DNA from: Actinocorallia aurantiaca
GTDB taxonomy: Bacteria > Actinomycetota > Actinomycetes > Streptosporangiales > Streptosporangiaceae
NCBI RefSeq assembly: GCF_039533685.1
Contig: NZ_BAAATZ010000012.1
Span: 310,001-374,000 of the forward strand
Direction of reading: 5' to 3'
Length of the DNA stretch: 64,000 bases
The notes beneath the pieces are model-generated. The model was not told the DNA's origin and did no database searches. It saw only the letters and a program-made list of their open reading frames with translations. The position numbers and the translations under genes were made by a program. Shown here piece after piece: positions 8,203 through 16,619 of this stretch (its first letter is position 1; every line of letters begins with the position of its first letter).

Positions 8203-9551
8203 AGGTCGAGCCGCACCGGCGGGAGTGCCGACCGCCGGTCTTCACCGGATCGCCGGACGAGGACTCCGCCGCGCTCGCCGTCCACTCCGCCCGGACCGAC
8301 AGGCTGCTGGCCGGGCTGCCCGCCAAGCCCGACCGCCGCCCCGACCAGCGGTACCTGGCCGTCGAGGCCCTGACCGAGCGGCGGCGGGTGCGCGACGCGT
8401 TCCTCCGGCTGCACGCCGAACGGGTCTACGACGAGCTGACCTGCGGGATGCGCGAACACCCGCGCCTGGCGGAGCTGGTGTCCGCCGCGGCGGAGGCCTT
8501 CCCCGGCCTGGTCCCCGGCAGGGAGCAGATGGCGGCGGAACGCGGGCTCGCCCAGGCCGACAAGGACGGCCTCGAGATCGACCAGGCCTTGTTCTTCCGC
8601 GCCGTGCTCGCCTCCGAAAGCGCCGGCGGCCACCTGCTGGACTCCATGCTGCGCCCGACCCCGCGCGCCCTCGGCCTGCTCGACGAGTGGCGCCGCGCCG
8701 GCGCGCTGACGCTCGGCACGCTCCGGGTCGAGCGGATCGACGGCGCCGCCCACCTCACGATGGCCAACGACCGCGTCCTCAACGCCGAGGACGACCGACT
8801 CGTCGACGACATGGAGACCGCCGTCGACCTGGCCCTGCTCGACGAGCGGGTCGGGGTCGGGGTGCTGCGCGGCGGGAGGATGAGCCACCCCCGCTACCGG
8901 GGCCGCCGGGTCTTCTGCGCCGGGATCAACCTGGTCGACCTGCACCAGGGCCGCATCTCCTACGTCGACTTCCTGCTCCGCCGCGAACTGGGCTGCGTCG
9001 CCAAGCTGATCCGGGGCGTGCGGTCGCCGGACGCCTGGCCCCACCGGACGGTGGACAAGCCGTGGGTGGCGGCCGTGGACGCCTTCGCGATCGGCGGGGG
9101 CATGCAGCTGCTGCTCGCCGCCGACCACGTGATCGCAGCCGCCGACGCCTACTTCAGCCTGCCCGCCGCCCAGGAGGGCATCGTGCCCGGCATGGCCGGC
9201 CTGCGGCTGACCGCCCTCGCCGGGGGCCGCCTGGCCCGTCAGGTCATCCTGGGCGGGCGGAAGATCTGGGCGCGGGAGCCCGACGCCCGGCTGATCTGCG
9301 ACGAGGTCGTCGACCCCTCCATGGTCGGCGCCGCCGTCCGGGAGGCGGTCGCGCGGTTGAGAGGCCCGGCGGTGTCGGCGAACCGGCGGATGATCAACCT
9401 CGCGGAGGAGCCGGTAGGGCACTTCCGGCGCTACGCGGCCGAGTTCGCGCTCGAGCAGGCGCTGCGCCTGTACAGCCCGGACGTCATCGCCAGGACCGGC
9501 CGGTTCGGCGCGGACCGGGCGCGTGACGGGCACGTGCGGCCCGTGTCATGA
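8199..9551 (+). CDS. dpgC: 3,5-Dihydroxyphenylacetyl-CoA 1,2-dioxygenase
   Basis: 450 residues: an N-terminal helical region of about 190 residues, then a crotonase core. This is the architecture of DpgC, a cofactor-free dioxygenase that turns 3,5-dihydroxyphenylacetyl-CoA and oxygen into 3,5-dihydroxyphenylglyoxylate and free CoA. Diagnostic parts are VFCAGINLVDLHQGRISYVD and the GGGMQLLLAADHVIAA oxyanion loop. It begins with GTG overlapping the dpgB stop and ends with ATGA overlapping the next gene. No metal or flavin site is present, as expected. Confidence 0.92.
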   Translation: MKVEPHRRECRPPVFTGSPDEDSAALAVHSARTDRLLAGLPAKPDRRPDQRYLAVEALTERRRVRDAFLRLHAERVYDELTCGMREHPRLAELVSAAAEAFPGLVPGREQMAAERGLAQADKDGLEIDQALFFRAVLASESAGGHLLDSMLRPTPRALGLLDEWRRAGALTLGTLRVERIDGAAHLTMANDRVLNAEDDRLVDDMETAVDLALLDERVGVGVLRGGRMSHPRYRGRRVFCAGINLVDLHQGRISYVDFLLRRELGCVAKLIRGVRSPDAWPHRTVDKPWVAAVDAFAIGGGMQLLLAADHVIAAADAYFSLPAAQEGIVPGMAGLRLTALAGGRLARQVILGGRKIWAREPDARLICDEVVDPSMVGAAVREAVARLRGPAVSANRRMINLAEEPVGHFRRYAAEFALEQALRLYSPDVIARTGRFGADRARDGHVRPVS

Positions 9552-11209
9552 GGCCGGTCGACGCGATGCTCGCGGTCCTGCGGGACGAGGGCGTCTCGAA
9601 GGTGTTCGGCAATCCGGGCACCACCGAGCTGCCGTTCGTCGAGGCGCTGGCCCGGTCCCCGGAGTTCGGCTACGTGCTCGGCGTCCAGGAGGCGTCGGTC
9701 GTCGCGATGGCCGACGGCTACGCGCGGGCCACGCGCCGCCCGGCGTTCGTCAGCCTGCACGCGGCGGCGGGCCTGGCCAACGGCCTGGCCGGGCTGCTCA
9801 ACGCGAACCGCTCGCGCACCCCGCTGGTCGTCACCGCGGGCCAGCAGGACCGCCGCCACCTCCTGCACGACCCCATGCTGTCGGGCGACCTGCCCGGCCT
9901 GGCGCGGGCCGCGGTCAAGCAGGCCGTCGAGGTGCAGCACGCCCGCGACCTGCCGGTCCTGCTGCGCCGGGCGTTCGCGCTGGCGGTACGGCCGCCCGCG
10001 GGCCCGGTGCTGCTGTCGATTCCGATGGACCTCCTGGAGGAGGAGACGCACGTCGGCCCTCCGCCGCCGAGGTCGAGGCGGGGTGGAACCGCTCCGGCGG
10101 CGGGCTGGAGGGAGGCCGCCGCGCTGCTGGCCGGGGCCGCCGCCCCGGCGGTCGTCGCGGGTGACGGGGTGGGCCGCGACGACGCCCTCGCCGAGATGGT
10201 CGCGGTCGCCGAGGCGCTCGGCGCGACCGTCTTCCACCAGCCGATGAACGACGGCGTCGACTTCCCCACCACGCACCCGCTGTACGCGAAGACGCTCGAG
10301 CCCCGCAACTCCGCGATCCGCTCCGCCCTCGACGGCCATGACGTCGTGTTCGTCGTCGGGACCCGCGCGTTCACCGCCCACCACTACGAGCCCGGCTCCC
10401 CGATCCCCGAGGGGACCTCCGTCGTCCAGCTCGACGACGACCCCGACGAGCCCGGACGGGTGTTCCCCGTGGCGCTCGGTCTGGTCGGCGGAATCCGGGC
10501 GACGCTCGCCGAGCTGGCCGGAGCGCTCGCCGGACGGGTGCGGGACGCTCCCGCCCGCACCGAGGCCGCCGGGAGGAAGCACGCCGCCGGCCGGGCCGCG
10601 CTGCGGGACCGCGCGCTGGCCGCCTACGGCGACGCGCCGATGGACCCGCTCGCCGCCGTGCACGCCGTGGTCGCCGGGATACCCGACGACGCCGTCGTCG
10701 TGGAGGAGGCCATCACCAGCGGGGTGCTGCTCCGGCGGCTCCTGCCGCTGCGGCGGCCGCGCTCCTACGTCCACACGGTCGGCGGGGGCCTCGGCCACGG
10801 CATCGGCGCGGCCGTCGGCGCCCGGCTCGGCGACCCGTCCCGGCCGGTCGTCGCGGTGCTCGGCGACGGCTGCACGCTGTTCGGGCTCCAGGGCCTGTGG
10901 AGCGCCGCCCGTTATGACGTGCCGGTCGTCTTCGTGGTGATGAACAACGGCGAGTACCGCACGTTGAAGGAGACGGTCGGCCGGCGGGGCCGGATCGGCG
11001 ACGGCCGCTGCGCCGGCCTGGACCTGAACCCGCCGGAGCTCGACTTCACGGAGGCCGCCCGGTTCTTCGGCGTCGAGGCCGTCCGGGCGGGCTCGGCCCG
11101 GCAGGTCACCGAGGCGGTCGCCAAGGCTGTCGCGGGCGGCCGACCCTTCCTGGTCGACGTCCCGGTCACCGGCGCGGAGACCCGTCCGGCGGGAGCCCCT
11201 TCCCGCTGA
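9548..11209 (+). CDS. Thiamine-diphosphate decarboxylase, benzoylformate decarboxylase-like
   Basis: 553 residues of the ThDP fold. Glu48 in GVQEAS is the cofactor-activating residue. His71 in SLHAAAG and His278 in FTAHHYEPG align with the two active-site histidines of benzoylformate decarboxylase (His70, His281). Thr25 in GNPGTTELPF stands at the Ser26 position. The ThDP/Mg motif GDG...NN spans LGDGCTLFG to VVMNNGEYR. Benzoylformate decarboxylase turns an arylglyoxylate into an aryl aldehyde. Here the likely substrate is the DpgC product, giving 3,5-dihydroxybenzaldehyde; carboligation to an acyloin is an alternative. It overlaps dpgC by 4 nt and takes the place that the HpgT aminotransferase fills in dihydroxyphenylglycine pathways. 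Confidence 0.88.
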   Translation: MRPVDAMLAVLRDEGVSKVFGNPGTTELPFVEALARSPEFGYVLGVQEASVVAMADGYARATRRPAFVSLHAAAGLANGLAGLLNANRSRTPLVVTAGQQDRRHLLHDPMLSGDLPGLARAAVKQAVEVQHARDLPVLLRRAFALAVRPPAGPVLLSIPMDLLEEETHVGPPPPRSRRGGTAPAAGWREAAALLAGAAAPAVVAGDGVGRDDALAEMVAVAEALGATVFHQPMNDGVDFPTTHPLYAKTLEPRNSAIRSALDGHDVVFVVGTRAFTAHHYEPGSPIPEGTSVVQLDDDPDEPGRVFPVALGLVGGIRATLAELAGALAGRVRDAPARTEAAGRKHAAGRAALRDRALAAYGDAPMDPLAAVHAVVAGIPDDAVVVEEAITSGVLLRRLLPLRRPRSYVHTVGGGLGHGIGAAVGARLGDPSRPVVAVLGDGCTLFGLQGLWSAARYDVPVVFVVMNNGEYRTLKETVGRRGRIGDGRCAGLDLNPPELDFTEAARFFGVEAVRAGSARQVTEAVAKAVAGGRPFLVDVPVTGAETRPAGAPSR

Positions 11210-11231
11210 CCCCGCGATCGAGGAGCAGCCT

Positions 11232-12029
11232 GTGCCGTCACGAGTCCTGTACGTCAAAGAAGGGCGCGTCGCCCGTGTGACCCTCAACCGCCCCGAGGTC
11301 CTCAACGCCCTCGACCTGCGCACCCACGAGGAGCTCGCGGAGGTCTGGGACGACTTCGAGAACGACGACGACCTGTGGGCGGGAGTGCTCTCCGGCACGG
11401 GCGGCCGGGCGTTCTCGGTGGGCCAGGACCTCAGGGAGCTGGTCGCGCTGACCGAGGCGGGCCTTGCCCGTCCCTCGACGTTCGGCAGCCGCGGCGGGCC
11501 CGGCTGGCCCCGGCTCACCGAGCGCTTCTCCCTGTCCAAGCCGGTCATCGCCAAGGTGGACGGCTACGCCCTGGGCGGCGGGTTCGAACTGGCCCTGGCC
11601 TGCGACATCATCGTGGCCTCCGAGGAGTCGCGGTTCGGCCTGCCCGAGGCGCGGCTGGGGCTCGTCGCGGGCGCGGGCGGCGTCTTCCGGCTGACCCGGC
11701 AGATGCCCTTCCGCAGCGCGCTCGGCCACCTCCTCACCGGCCGCCGCCTCGACGCCGCCCGCGCCTTCGAGCTCGGCCTGGTCAACGAGGTCGTCCCCAC
11801 CGCCGCGCTGGACAAGGCCGTCGACCGCTGGCTCGAGGACCTGCTGGCCTGCGCGCCTCTGGCCGTCCGCGCGATCAAGGAGGCGGCGCTGGCCTCCTCC
11901 GCCCTGCCCCTGGAGGACGCCTTCACCGCCCGCTACTCGTGGGAGGAGCGCCGCATGCGGAGCGAGGACGCCCTGGAGGGCCCGAGGGCCTTCATGGAGA
12001 AGCGGCCGCCCCGCTGGCAGGGCCGCTGA
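11232..12029 (+). CDS. dpgD: Enoyl-CoA hydratase DpgD
   Basis: 265 residues, a standard crotonase: NRPEVLNALD at the start, the FSVGQDLREL and GYALGGGFELALACD oxyanion loops, and the catalytic Glu region GLPEARLGLVAGAGG. DpgD works with DpgA and DpgB in forming 3,5-dihydroxyphenylacetyl-CoA, probably catalysing dehydration. The GTG at 11232 has GAGGAG 6-7 nt upstream. It is the last gene of the operon, 22 nt behind the decarboxylase; the next gene starts about 140 nt on. Confidence 0.88.
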   Translation: MPSRVLYVKEGRVARVTLNRPEVLNALDLRTHEELAEVWDDFENDDDLWAGVLSGTGGRAFSVGQDLRELVALTEAGLARPSTFGSRGGPGWPRLTERFSLSKPVIAKVDGYALGGGFELALACDIIVASEESRFGLPEARLGLVAGAGGVFRLTRQMPFRSALGHLLTGRRLDAARAFELGLVNEVVPTAALDKAVDRWLEDLLACAPLAVRAIKEAALASSALPLEDAFTARYSWEERRMRSEDALEGPRAFMEKRPPRWQGR

Positions 12030-12167
12030 CCGCGCGTCCCCTTCCGGCGGCCCGTCCGCGCGGCTCCGGCTTCGACACGTATCCGCGCCGGGTCTACGGA
12101 AGACCCTCCTTCCGGTGCCACAATTCGGTGAGCAGCACCCCCCTGAGCCCGAAGGAGTACCCGTCTG

Positions 12168-13067
12168 ATGATGGGCCACAGCCATGCCCTGTCCGGAGCC
12201 GCCCTCTTCACCGCGGGCACGATCCCGCTGGGCCTGCCCTGGCACCAGGTCCTGATCGGGGCGGTGGCGTGCGCCGGGGCCGCGGTCCTGCCCGACATCG
12301 ACCACCACGGGTCCCATGTCGCGCGGACGTTCGGCCCGCTCACCCGCGGTTTCGCCTGGGGCGTGGGGAAGGTCGCGGGCGGGCACCGCAACGGCACGCA
12401 CTCCGCGCTCGGCATCGGCCTGGTGGCCGCCGTGGTCTTCTTCGCCTCGGCCGTCTACACCCAGGACGAGGCGACGTTCTGGACGGGCTGCGCCATCACG
12501 GGCGTCATGCTGGTCGTCGGCCTGGTCATCGGCCTGTTCTCCAAGGGCCGGGGCAAGGCCGCCTACAAGAAGCCCTGGCACGGGTTCCTCTCGATCATGG
12601 CGTGCGCCCTCGCCGCCGCCGCGATCGGCGCGGGGGCCTACCAGTACGGCCAGGACGCGGGCCTCGTCCTCGTCGGCGCGGTCCTGGTCCTGATCCTGGC
12701 CGCCGCGATCCGTCCCCTGAACATCAAGGGCGTCTGGGACGACCTCGCCCCGATCCCCATCACCATCGCCCTCCTGTGGTTCCACGTCGACCTGTCCGTG
12801 CTCCCCTACGCGATCGTCGTGGGAGTGATCATCCACATCTGCGGCGACATGATCACCCGCGGCGGCTGCCCCCTCGGCTGGCCCTGGTCCCAGACCATGT
12901 ACGGACCCAAATGGTTCCGCGCCGGGGACAAGACCGAGAAGCGCGTCGTCTTCCCCGCCCTCATCGTGATCCTCTGCATCTCCTTCGGCGTCCACGTCGG
13001 CCCGTACGTCAGCGAGTACACCGGCATCGTCCGCGCCCCCTCGGCGGAGACCGAGGCGCAGCCGTAG
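12168..13067 (+). CDS. YdjM-like membrane-bound metal-dependent hydrolase
   Basis: 299 residues starting MMGHSHALSGAALF, with PDIDHH at residues 44-49 and HRNGTHSALG near 78-87. These His/Asp motifs and six or so hydrophobic segments are those of the YdjM (LexA-regulated, DUF457) family of putative zinc hydrolases in the membrane. An AAGGAG lies about 10 nt before the tandem ATG codons. It stands apart from the dpg operon and has no obvious link to it. Substrate unknown for the family. Confidence 0.85.
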   Translation: MMGHSHALSGAALFTAGTIPLGLPWHQVLIGAVACAGAAVLPDIDHHGSHVARTFGPLTRGFAWGVGKVAGGHRNGTHSALGIGLVAAVVFFASAVYTQDEATFWTGCAITGVMLVVGLVIGLFSKGRGKAAYKKPWHGFLSIMACALAAAAIGAGAYQYGQDAGLVLVGAVLVLILAAAIRPLNIKGVWDDLAPIPITIALLWFHVDLSVLPYAIVVGVIIHICGDMITRGGCPLGWPWSQTMYGPKWFRAGDKTEKRVVFPALIVILCISFGVHVGPYVSEYTGIVRAPSAETEAQP

Positions 13068-13100
13068 CGCACGCCCGCCCGGGGCCGCCGGACCGGTCCC

Positions 13101-13106
13101 TACAAT
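13101..13106 (+). promoter_or_regulatory. -10 box deciding a leaderless GTG start
   Basis: TACAAT is a near-consensus -10 box. It overlaps an ATG at 13105 and ends 7 nt before a GTG at 13114. Since transcription should begin at about 13114, the ATG is upstream of the transcript and the GTG is the better start. Confidence 0.6.
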
Positions 13107-13113
13107 GATCACC

Positions 13114-13824
13114 GTGCGGATCGAGACGGTCATCACGGGACTCGACCTGGCCGGGGTGTTCGCGAACGCCCTGCTGGGCGGAGCCGTCGCGCGCCGGTAC
13201 GGGCTCGACCTGTTCGGGTTCGTGGTGATCGGCCTGGTGTCGGGGCTCGGGGGCGGCATGATCCGCGACGTGCTGCTGCAGAACGGGCCTCCGGTCGCGC
13301 TGACCAACTCCGCCTACATCCCCACCGCGCTGGTCGGCGCGGGGCTGGCGTTCCTGCTGCAGATCTCCGAGCGGGACTGGGACCGGGTGTTCACCGTGCT
13401 CGACGCCGTCGCGCTCAGCCTGTGGGCGACCGTGGGGGCGCAGAAGGCCCAGGCGGTGGGCCTGGGCTGGATGCCGGCGATCCTGCTCGGCACGATCACC
13501 GCGGTCGGCGGAGGCGCCTGCCGCGACCTGCTCGTCCAGCGCATCCCGGCGGTGCTGGGCGGCAACGCCCTGTACGCCACGGTCGCCGTGATGGTCGCGG
13601 CGATCCAGGTGCTCGGCACGCAACTGGGCTCCCCGCTCACCGGCACGGTCCTGGGCATCCTCGCGGGCGCCGTCCTGCGCGTCCTCGCCGCCTGGCGCGG
13701 CTGGAACCTGCCCAACGCCCTCGACTGGCAGCCCCGCACCTTCCTGGGCCGGATCCCCCGCCCGGCCTACCGGCCCCTCCGCCGCCGACGGCGCCCCGAG
13801 CCCGACGACGGCGGCCCGAGATAG
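13114..13824 (+). CDS. TRIC-type cation channel family protein (UPF0126)
   Basis: 236 residues with seven hydrophobic helices in two similar halves, each with a glycine-rich loop: SGLGGGMIRDVL and TAVGGGACRDLL. This is the bacterial UPF0126/YicG family, structural relatives of trimeric intracellular cation channels. The C-terminus is basic and polar. The start is set at GTG 13114 because of the -10 box at 13101. It converges on the M20 amidohydrolase gene. A decayed copy of its promoter and first ~140 nt lies at 15170-15332, on the far side of that gene. Confidence 0.88.
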   Translation: MRIETVITGLDLAGVFANALLGGAVARRYGLDLFGFVVIGLVSGLGGGMIRDVLLQNGPPVALTNSAYIPTALVGAGLAFLLQISERDWDRVFTVLDAVALSLWATVGAQKAQAVGLGWMPAILLGTITAVGGGACRDLLVQRIPAVLGGNALYATVAVMVAAIQVLGTQLGSPLTGTVLGILAGAVLRVLAAWRGWNLPNALDWQPRTFLGRIPRPAYRPLRRRRRPEPDDGGPR

Positions 13825-13881
13825 CCCTCCCCCGCGGCCGCAGCGCATCCGTTCGCCATCGGTCGCATCACCGGCGGCGGC

Positions 13882-15132
13882 TCACCCGAGCCAGGCGGTG
13901 ACGGCGACCACGGCGGCCTGGACACCGGTGTCCAGGGTGGGCTGGACGGCGGGGGCGAAATCCGGGCTGTGGTTCTCCGGAATCGCCGCGCCCTTCTCGA
14001 CCGCGGACTTCCACAGCCCGGGGTCGGCGCCGCCGAAGCCCCAGTAGGTGAACGGGGCGTCGAACGCCCGGGGTATGTGGCTGAAGTCCTCACTGGCCGT
14101 CGCCATGCCGAACGTGTGGGCCCGGTCGCCGAAGAAGTCCGAGAACGCCGCGGCGACCCGCCGGGTCGTCGCCTCGTCGTTGACGGTCAGCGGGAAGTCG
14201 CCGAAGTGCTCGACGTCCGGGGGCCTGGGGGCTCTGGCCGCGACGCACTCCGCCTCGGCGATCCGTTCGATCGCCCGGCGGATGTGGGTCCGGGTGTCGT
14301 CGTCATAGGTCCGCACGTTGATCTGCATCACCGCCGAGTCGGGGATGACGTTCGGGCTGGATCCCGCGTGCAGGCTGCCTACGGTGACCACAGCCGGGGT
14401 GAGCATGTCCAGCTCGCGGGAGACGATCGTCTGCAGCCGGAGCACGATCGCCGCGGCGATGACGACCGGGTCGATGCCCGCGGACGGGCGGGAGCCGTGG
14501 GCCCCGTGCCCGTGGACGGTCACGCGGTAGTTGTCGGCCGAGGCGAAGGTCTTCCCCTCGCGGGTGTACACCGTCCCGGCGGGATAGGGGAACACGTGCT
14601 GCCCCAGACACACGTCGGGGCGGGGGATCCGGTCGGCCAGGCCGTCTCGGACCATGGTCTCGGCGCCGTCCCCGGTCTCCTCCGCGGGCTGGAACAGCGC
14701 GATGTAGGTGCCCTTCCAGGCGTCCCGCGCCTCCGCCATGAGCCGCGCGGCGCCGAGCGCGCACGTCACGTGCATGTCATGGCCGCAGGCGTGCATCACC
14801 GGCTGCTCCAGGCCGTCCGCGTCGACGGCGGTGACCGTGCTGGCGTACGGCAGGCCCGTCCTCTCCTTGACGGGCAGCGCGTCCATGTCCGCGCGGAAGA
14901 GCACGACGGGGCCGTCTCCGTTGGCCATCACCCCCGCCACGCCCGTGCCGCCGATCCCGTCGTGGACCTCATACCCCCAGGCCCTCAGACGTTCGGCCAC
15001 CTCACCGGCGGTGCGCTCCTCCCGGTGGCTCAGCTCGGGATGGGCGTGCAGATCCTTGTAGAAGAACTCGAGATCGGCTCTGATCCCCGCGAGTCCTGCG
15101 AGAACACGAGTGCTGCCGGATACGTCTCCCAC
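13882..15132 (-). CDS. M20 family amidohydrolase (hippurate hydrolase-like)
   Basis: 416 residues. Metal ligands are in VMHACGHDMHVT, QPAEETGDG and near the C-terminal PENHSPDFAP; FRADMDALP and the dimerisation lid domain GHGAHGSRP also fit the AbgA/HipO-type amidohydrolases, which cleave N-acyl amino acids or similar amides in the cytoplasm. I take the GTG at 15132, which has GGGGGAG just upstream; an in-frame GTG at 15156 adds eight residues but has no ribosome site. It is flanked by the TRIC gene and by the relic of that gene's 5' end, which suggests local duplication. Substrate unknown. Confidence 0.85.
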   Translation of the reverse strand: MGDVSGSTRVLAGLAGIRADLEFFYKDLHAHPELSHREERTAGEVAERLRAWGYEVHDGIGGTGVAGVMANGDGPVVLFRADMDALPVKERTGLPYASTVTAVDADGLEQPVMHACGHDMHVTCALGAARLMAEARDAWKGTYIALFQPAEETGDGAETMVRDGLADRIPRPDVCLGQHVFPYPAGTVYTREGKTFASADNYRVTVHGHGAHGSRPSAGIDPVVIAAAIVLRLQTIVSRELDMLTPAVVTVGSLHAGSSPNVIPDSAVMQINVRTYDDDTRTHIRRAIERIAEAECVAARAPRPPDVEHFGDFPLTVNDEATTRRVAAAFSDFFGDRAHTFGMATASEDFSHIPRAFDAPFTYWGFGGADPGLWKSAVEKGAAIPENHSPDFAPAVQPTLDTGVQAAVVAVTAWLG

Positions 15133-15169
15133 TGCTCCCCCTCTTTCGGATGTCACCCGGAGTGATCAG

Positions 15170-15332
15170 AACAATCATCTCCGTGCGGGCCGAGACGATC
15201 ACCACCGGGCCCGATCCGACGGGAGTGTCCGCCGACGCGCTGCCCGGCGGGCCGCCGCACGCCGCCGAGGGCGGGCCCGTTCGGGTTCACGGCGATCGGC
15301 CTGGTCCCGGGGGCCGGGGCGCCCGGAGATAG
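15170..15332 (+). pseudogene. Decayed promoter and 5' end of a TRIC channel gene
   Basis: The stretch aligns by eye with 13101 onward: AACAAT (15170-15175) for the -10 TACAAT, a GTG at 15183 for the GTG at 13114, then VRAETITTG versus VRIETVITG and ALPGG versus ALLGG. Further on the DNA still matches (TTCGGGTTC, GATCGGCCTGGT) but a net loss of about 2 nt shifts the frame. The match fades near 15320 and a TAG ends the frame at 15332. It is a remnant of a duplicated copy that has lost its 3' part. It is not expected to make a channel. Confidence 0.7.
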
Positions 15333-15335
15333 GGT
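15330..15335 (+). promoter_or_regulatory. -10 box of the leaderless TetR gene
   Basis: TAGGGT ends 6 nt before the ATG at 15342, without a Shine-Dalgarno. It begins inside the TAG that ends the TRIC relic frame. Confidence 0.4.
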
Positions 15336-15341
15336 CGGGAC

Positions 15342-15929
15342 ATGGGGAAGGCGGGGCGCAGAGGCGTGATCCTGGAGGAGGCCATGCGGGTCTTCTCCTC
15401 GAAGGGGTACTCGGCGGCCTCCCTGGGGGAGATCGCCGCCGCCGCCGGGATCACCCGGAGCAGTATGTATGAGCACTTCCCCTCGAAAAAGGCGCTGTTC
15501 CTGGAGGTGCTGAGCCGCCAGACGGAGGCGGCCATCGCCTACGTGGAACCGAAGGTGACGGAGGCGGGGTCCGGGGAGAGGCGGATGCGGGCCGCGGTGT
15601 CCGCCTACTTCGAGTACGCGGTGAACAATCCGGCGGCGTGGCGGCTGCTGTTCGACCGGAGCCGGGAGGGCGACCCGGAGGTCCAGCGGCTGCGGTGGGA
15701 GGTGCGCAGCTCGTCCGTCGAGATGATCAAGCGGATGCTCGGAGCGGACTTCGAGCAGGCGGGCATCGACGCGGGCACCGTGGCGGGGCCGGTGGTCGTC
15801 GAACTGGCGGTCTCCGCGCTGGACGGGGCCACCCGCTGGTGGGAGCGGCACCCGGAGACTCCGGTGGACGACCTGGTCTGCGCGGTGACGCGGATGCTGC
15901 TGACCGGGCTCAGACCTCTTCCGGGCTGA
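15342..15929 (+). CDS. TetR family transcriptional regulator
   Basis: 195 residues. The N-terminal helix-turn-helix is ILEEAMRVFSSKGYSAASLG to ITRSSMYEHFPSKKALF; the rest is a ligand-binding helical domain. It is probably translated from a leaderless message. Its 3' end overlaps by 20 nt the end of a convergent TetR gene; the two proteins look like distant paralogues in the DNA-binding part and in the pattern RLLFD(R/F)S. Target and ligand unknown. Confidence 0.9.
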   Translation: MGKAGRRGVILEEAMRVFSSKGYSAASLGEIAAAAGITRSSMYEHFPSKKALFLEVLSRQTEAAIAYVEPKVTEAGSGERRMRAAVSAYFEYAVNNPAAWRLLFDRSREGDPEVQRLRWEVRSSSVEMIKRMLGADFEQAGIDAGTVAGPVVVELAVSALDGATRWWERHPETPVDDLVCAVTRMLLTGLRPLPG

Positions 15930-16575
15930 CCTCGCGGCCGAGGCCGGTCCAGAAGACGCGCATCGCGATCTCGACGAGCTCGCCGCGGGGGACGCCGGCG
16001 TTGTGGTCCCGCCACTGGGCGAGCCCGTCGAGCCCGGACAGCAGGATCTCCACGTGCAGGGCGGCGTCCGGGGAGGCCGGGTCCAGCCCGAGAGCGCGCA
16101 GCTCCGCGCCGAGCAGCAGGACGAGCACGCGGGTGCGGCTCTCGCTGATGCCCCACCTGGCCACCTTGATCTCCGGGTCGTCCTCGGCGGAGAAGTCGAA
16201 GAGCAGGCGCCGTCCGGCCTGGTTGCGCTCGGCGAACTCCAGGTAGCCGTCGACCACCGCCCGCAGCCTGTCCTCCATCCCGGTGCGCGCCGAGGCGGCC
16301 ACGCCCATCGCCATGAGCGCGGCGATGTGCTGCTCCTGGAGGACGTTGAGGAACAGCGCCCTCTTGGTGGGGAACCTGTCGTAGACGATCGAGCGGTTCA
16401 CCCCGGCCTCGAGGGCGATGTCGCCCATGGAGGTGTCGCGGTACCCCTTGCGCGCGAACACCAGCGACGCGACCTCGACGAGGTGGGCCCGCCGCTGCCC
16501 CGGCGTCATCCGCCGACGGGGCCCCGCCCCCGCTCCCGGCGTCACGCCCGAGGTCGGAGGGTTCGGCTGGCTCAC
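15910..16575 (-). CDS. TetR family transcriptional regulator
   Basis: 221 residues with the HTH region VASLVFARKGYRDTSMGD to VNRSIVYDRFPTKRALF after a Pro/Gly-rich lead of about 25 residues. A TAGACT box (16582-16587 on the opposite strand) ends 6 nt before the GTG start, so it is probably leaderless. About 85 bp upstream, in the divergent relic promoter, lies the palindrome GCGAAAC-N3-GTTTCGC, which recurs in front of the secreted hydrolase at 23905. This makes the regulator the first candidate to bind that palindrome and to control itself. Confidence 0.9.
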   Translation of the reverse strand: MSQPNPPTSGVTPGAGAGPRRRMTPGQRRAHLVEVASLVFARKGYRDTSMGDIALEAGVNRSIVYDRFPTKRALFLNVLQEQHIAALMAMGVAASARTGMEDRLRAVVDGYLEFAERNQAGRRLLFDFSAEDDPEIKVARWGISESRTRVLVLLLGAELRALGLDPASPDAALHVEILLSGLDGLAQWRDHNAGVPRGELVEIAMRVFWTGLGREVSPEEV

Positions 16576-16581
16576 CCCTGG

Positions 16582-16587
16582 AGTCTA
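16582..16587 (-). promoter_or_regulatory. -10 box of the minus-strand TetR gene
   Basis: Read on the minus strand this is TAGACT, 6 nt before the GTG at 16575. No ribosome site is present, so the message is probably leaderless. Confidence 0.45.
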
Positions 16588-16619
16588 ACCGCCGACCCGG
16601 ATCCACCACGGATCCGGTC

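Noticed and set aside
6344..12029. Glycopeptide or other NRPS cluster
   Set aside because: The dpg genes are present, but there is no peptide synthetase, HpgT, P450 cross-linking enzyme or glycosyltransferase near them inside the window.
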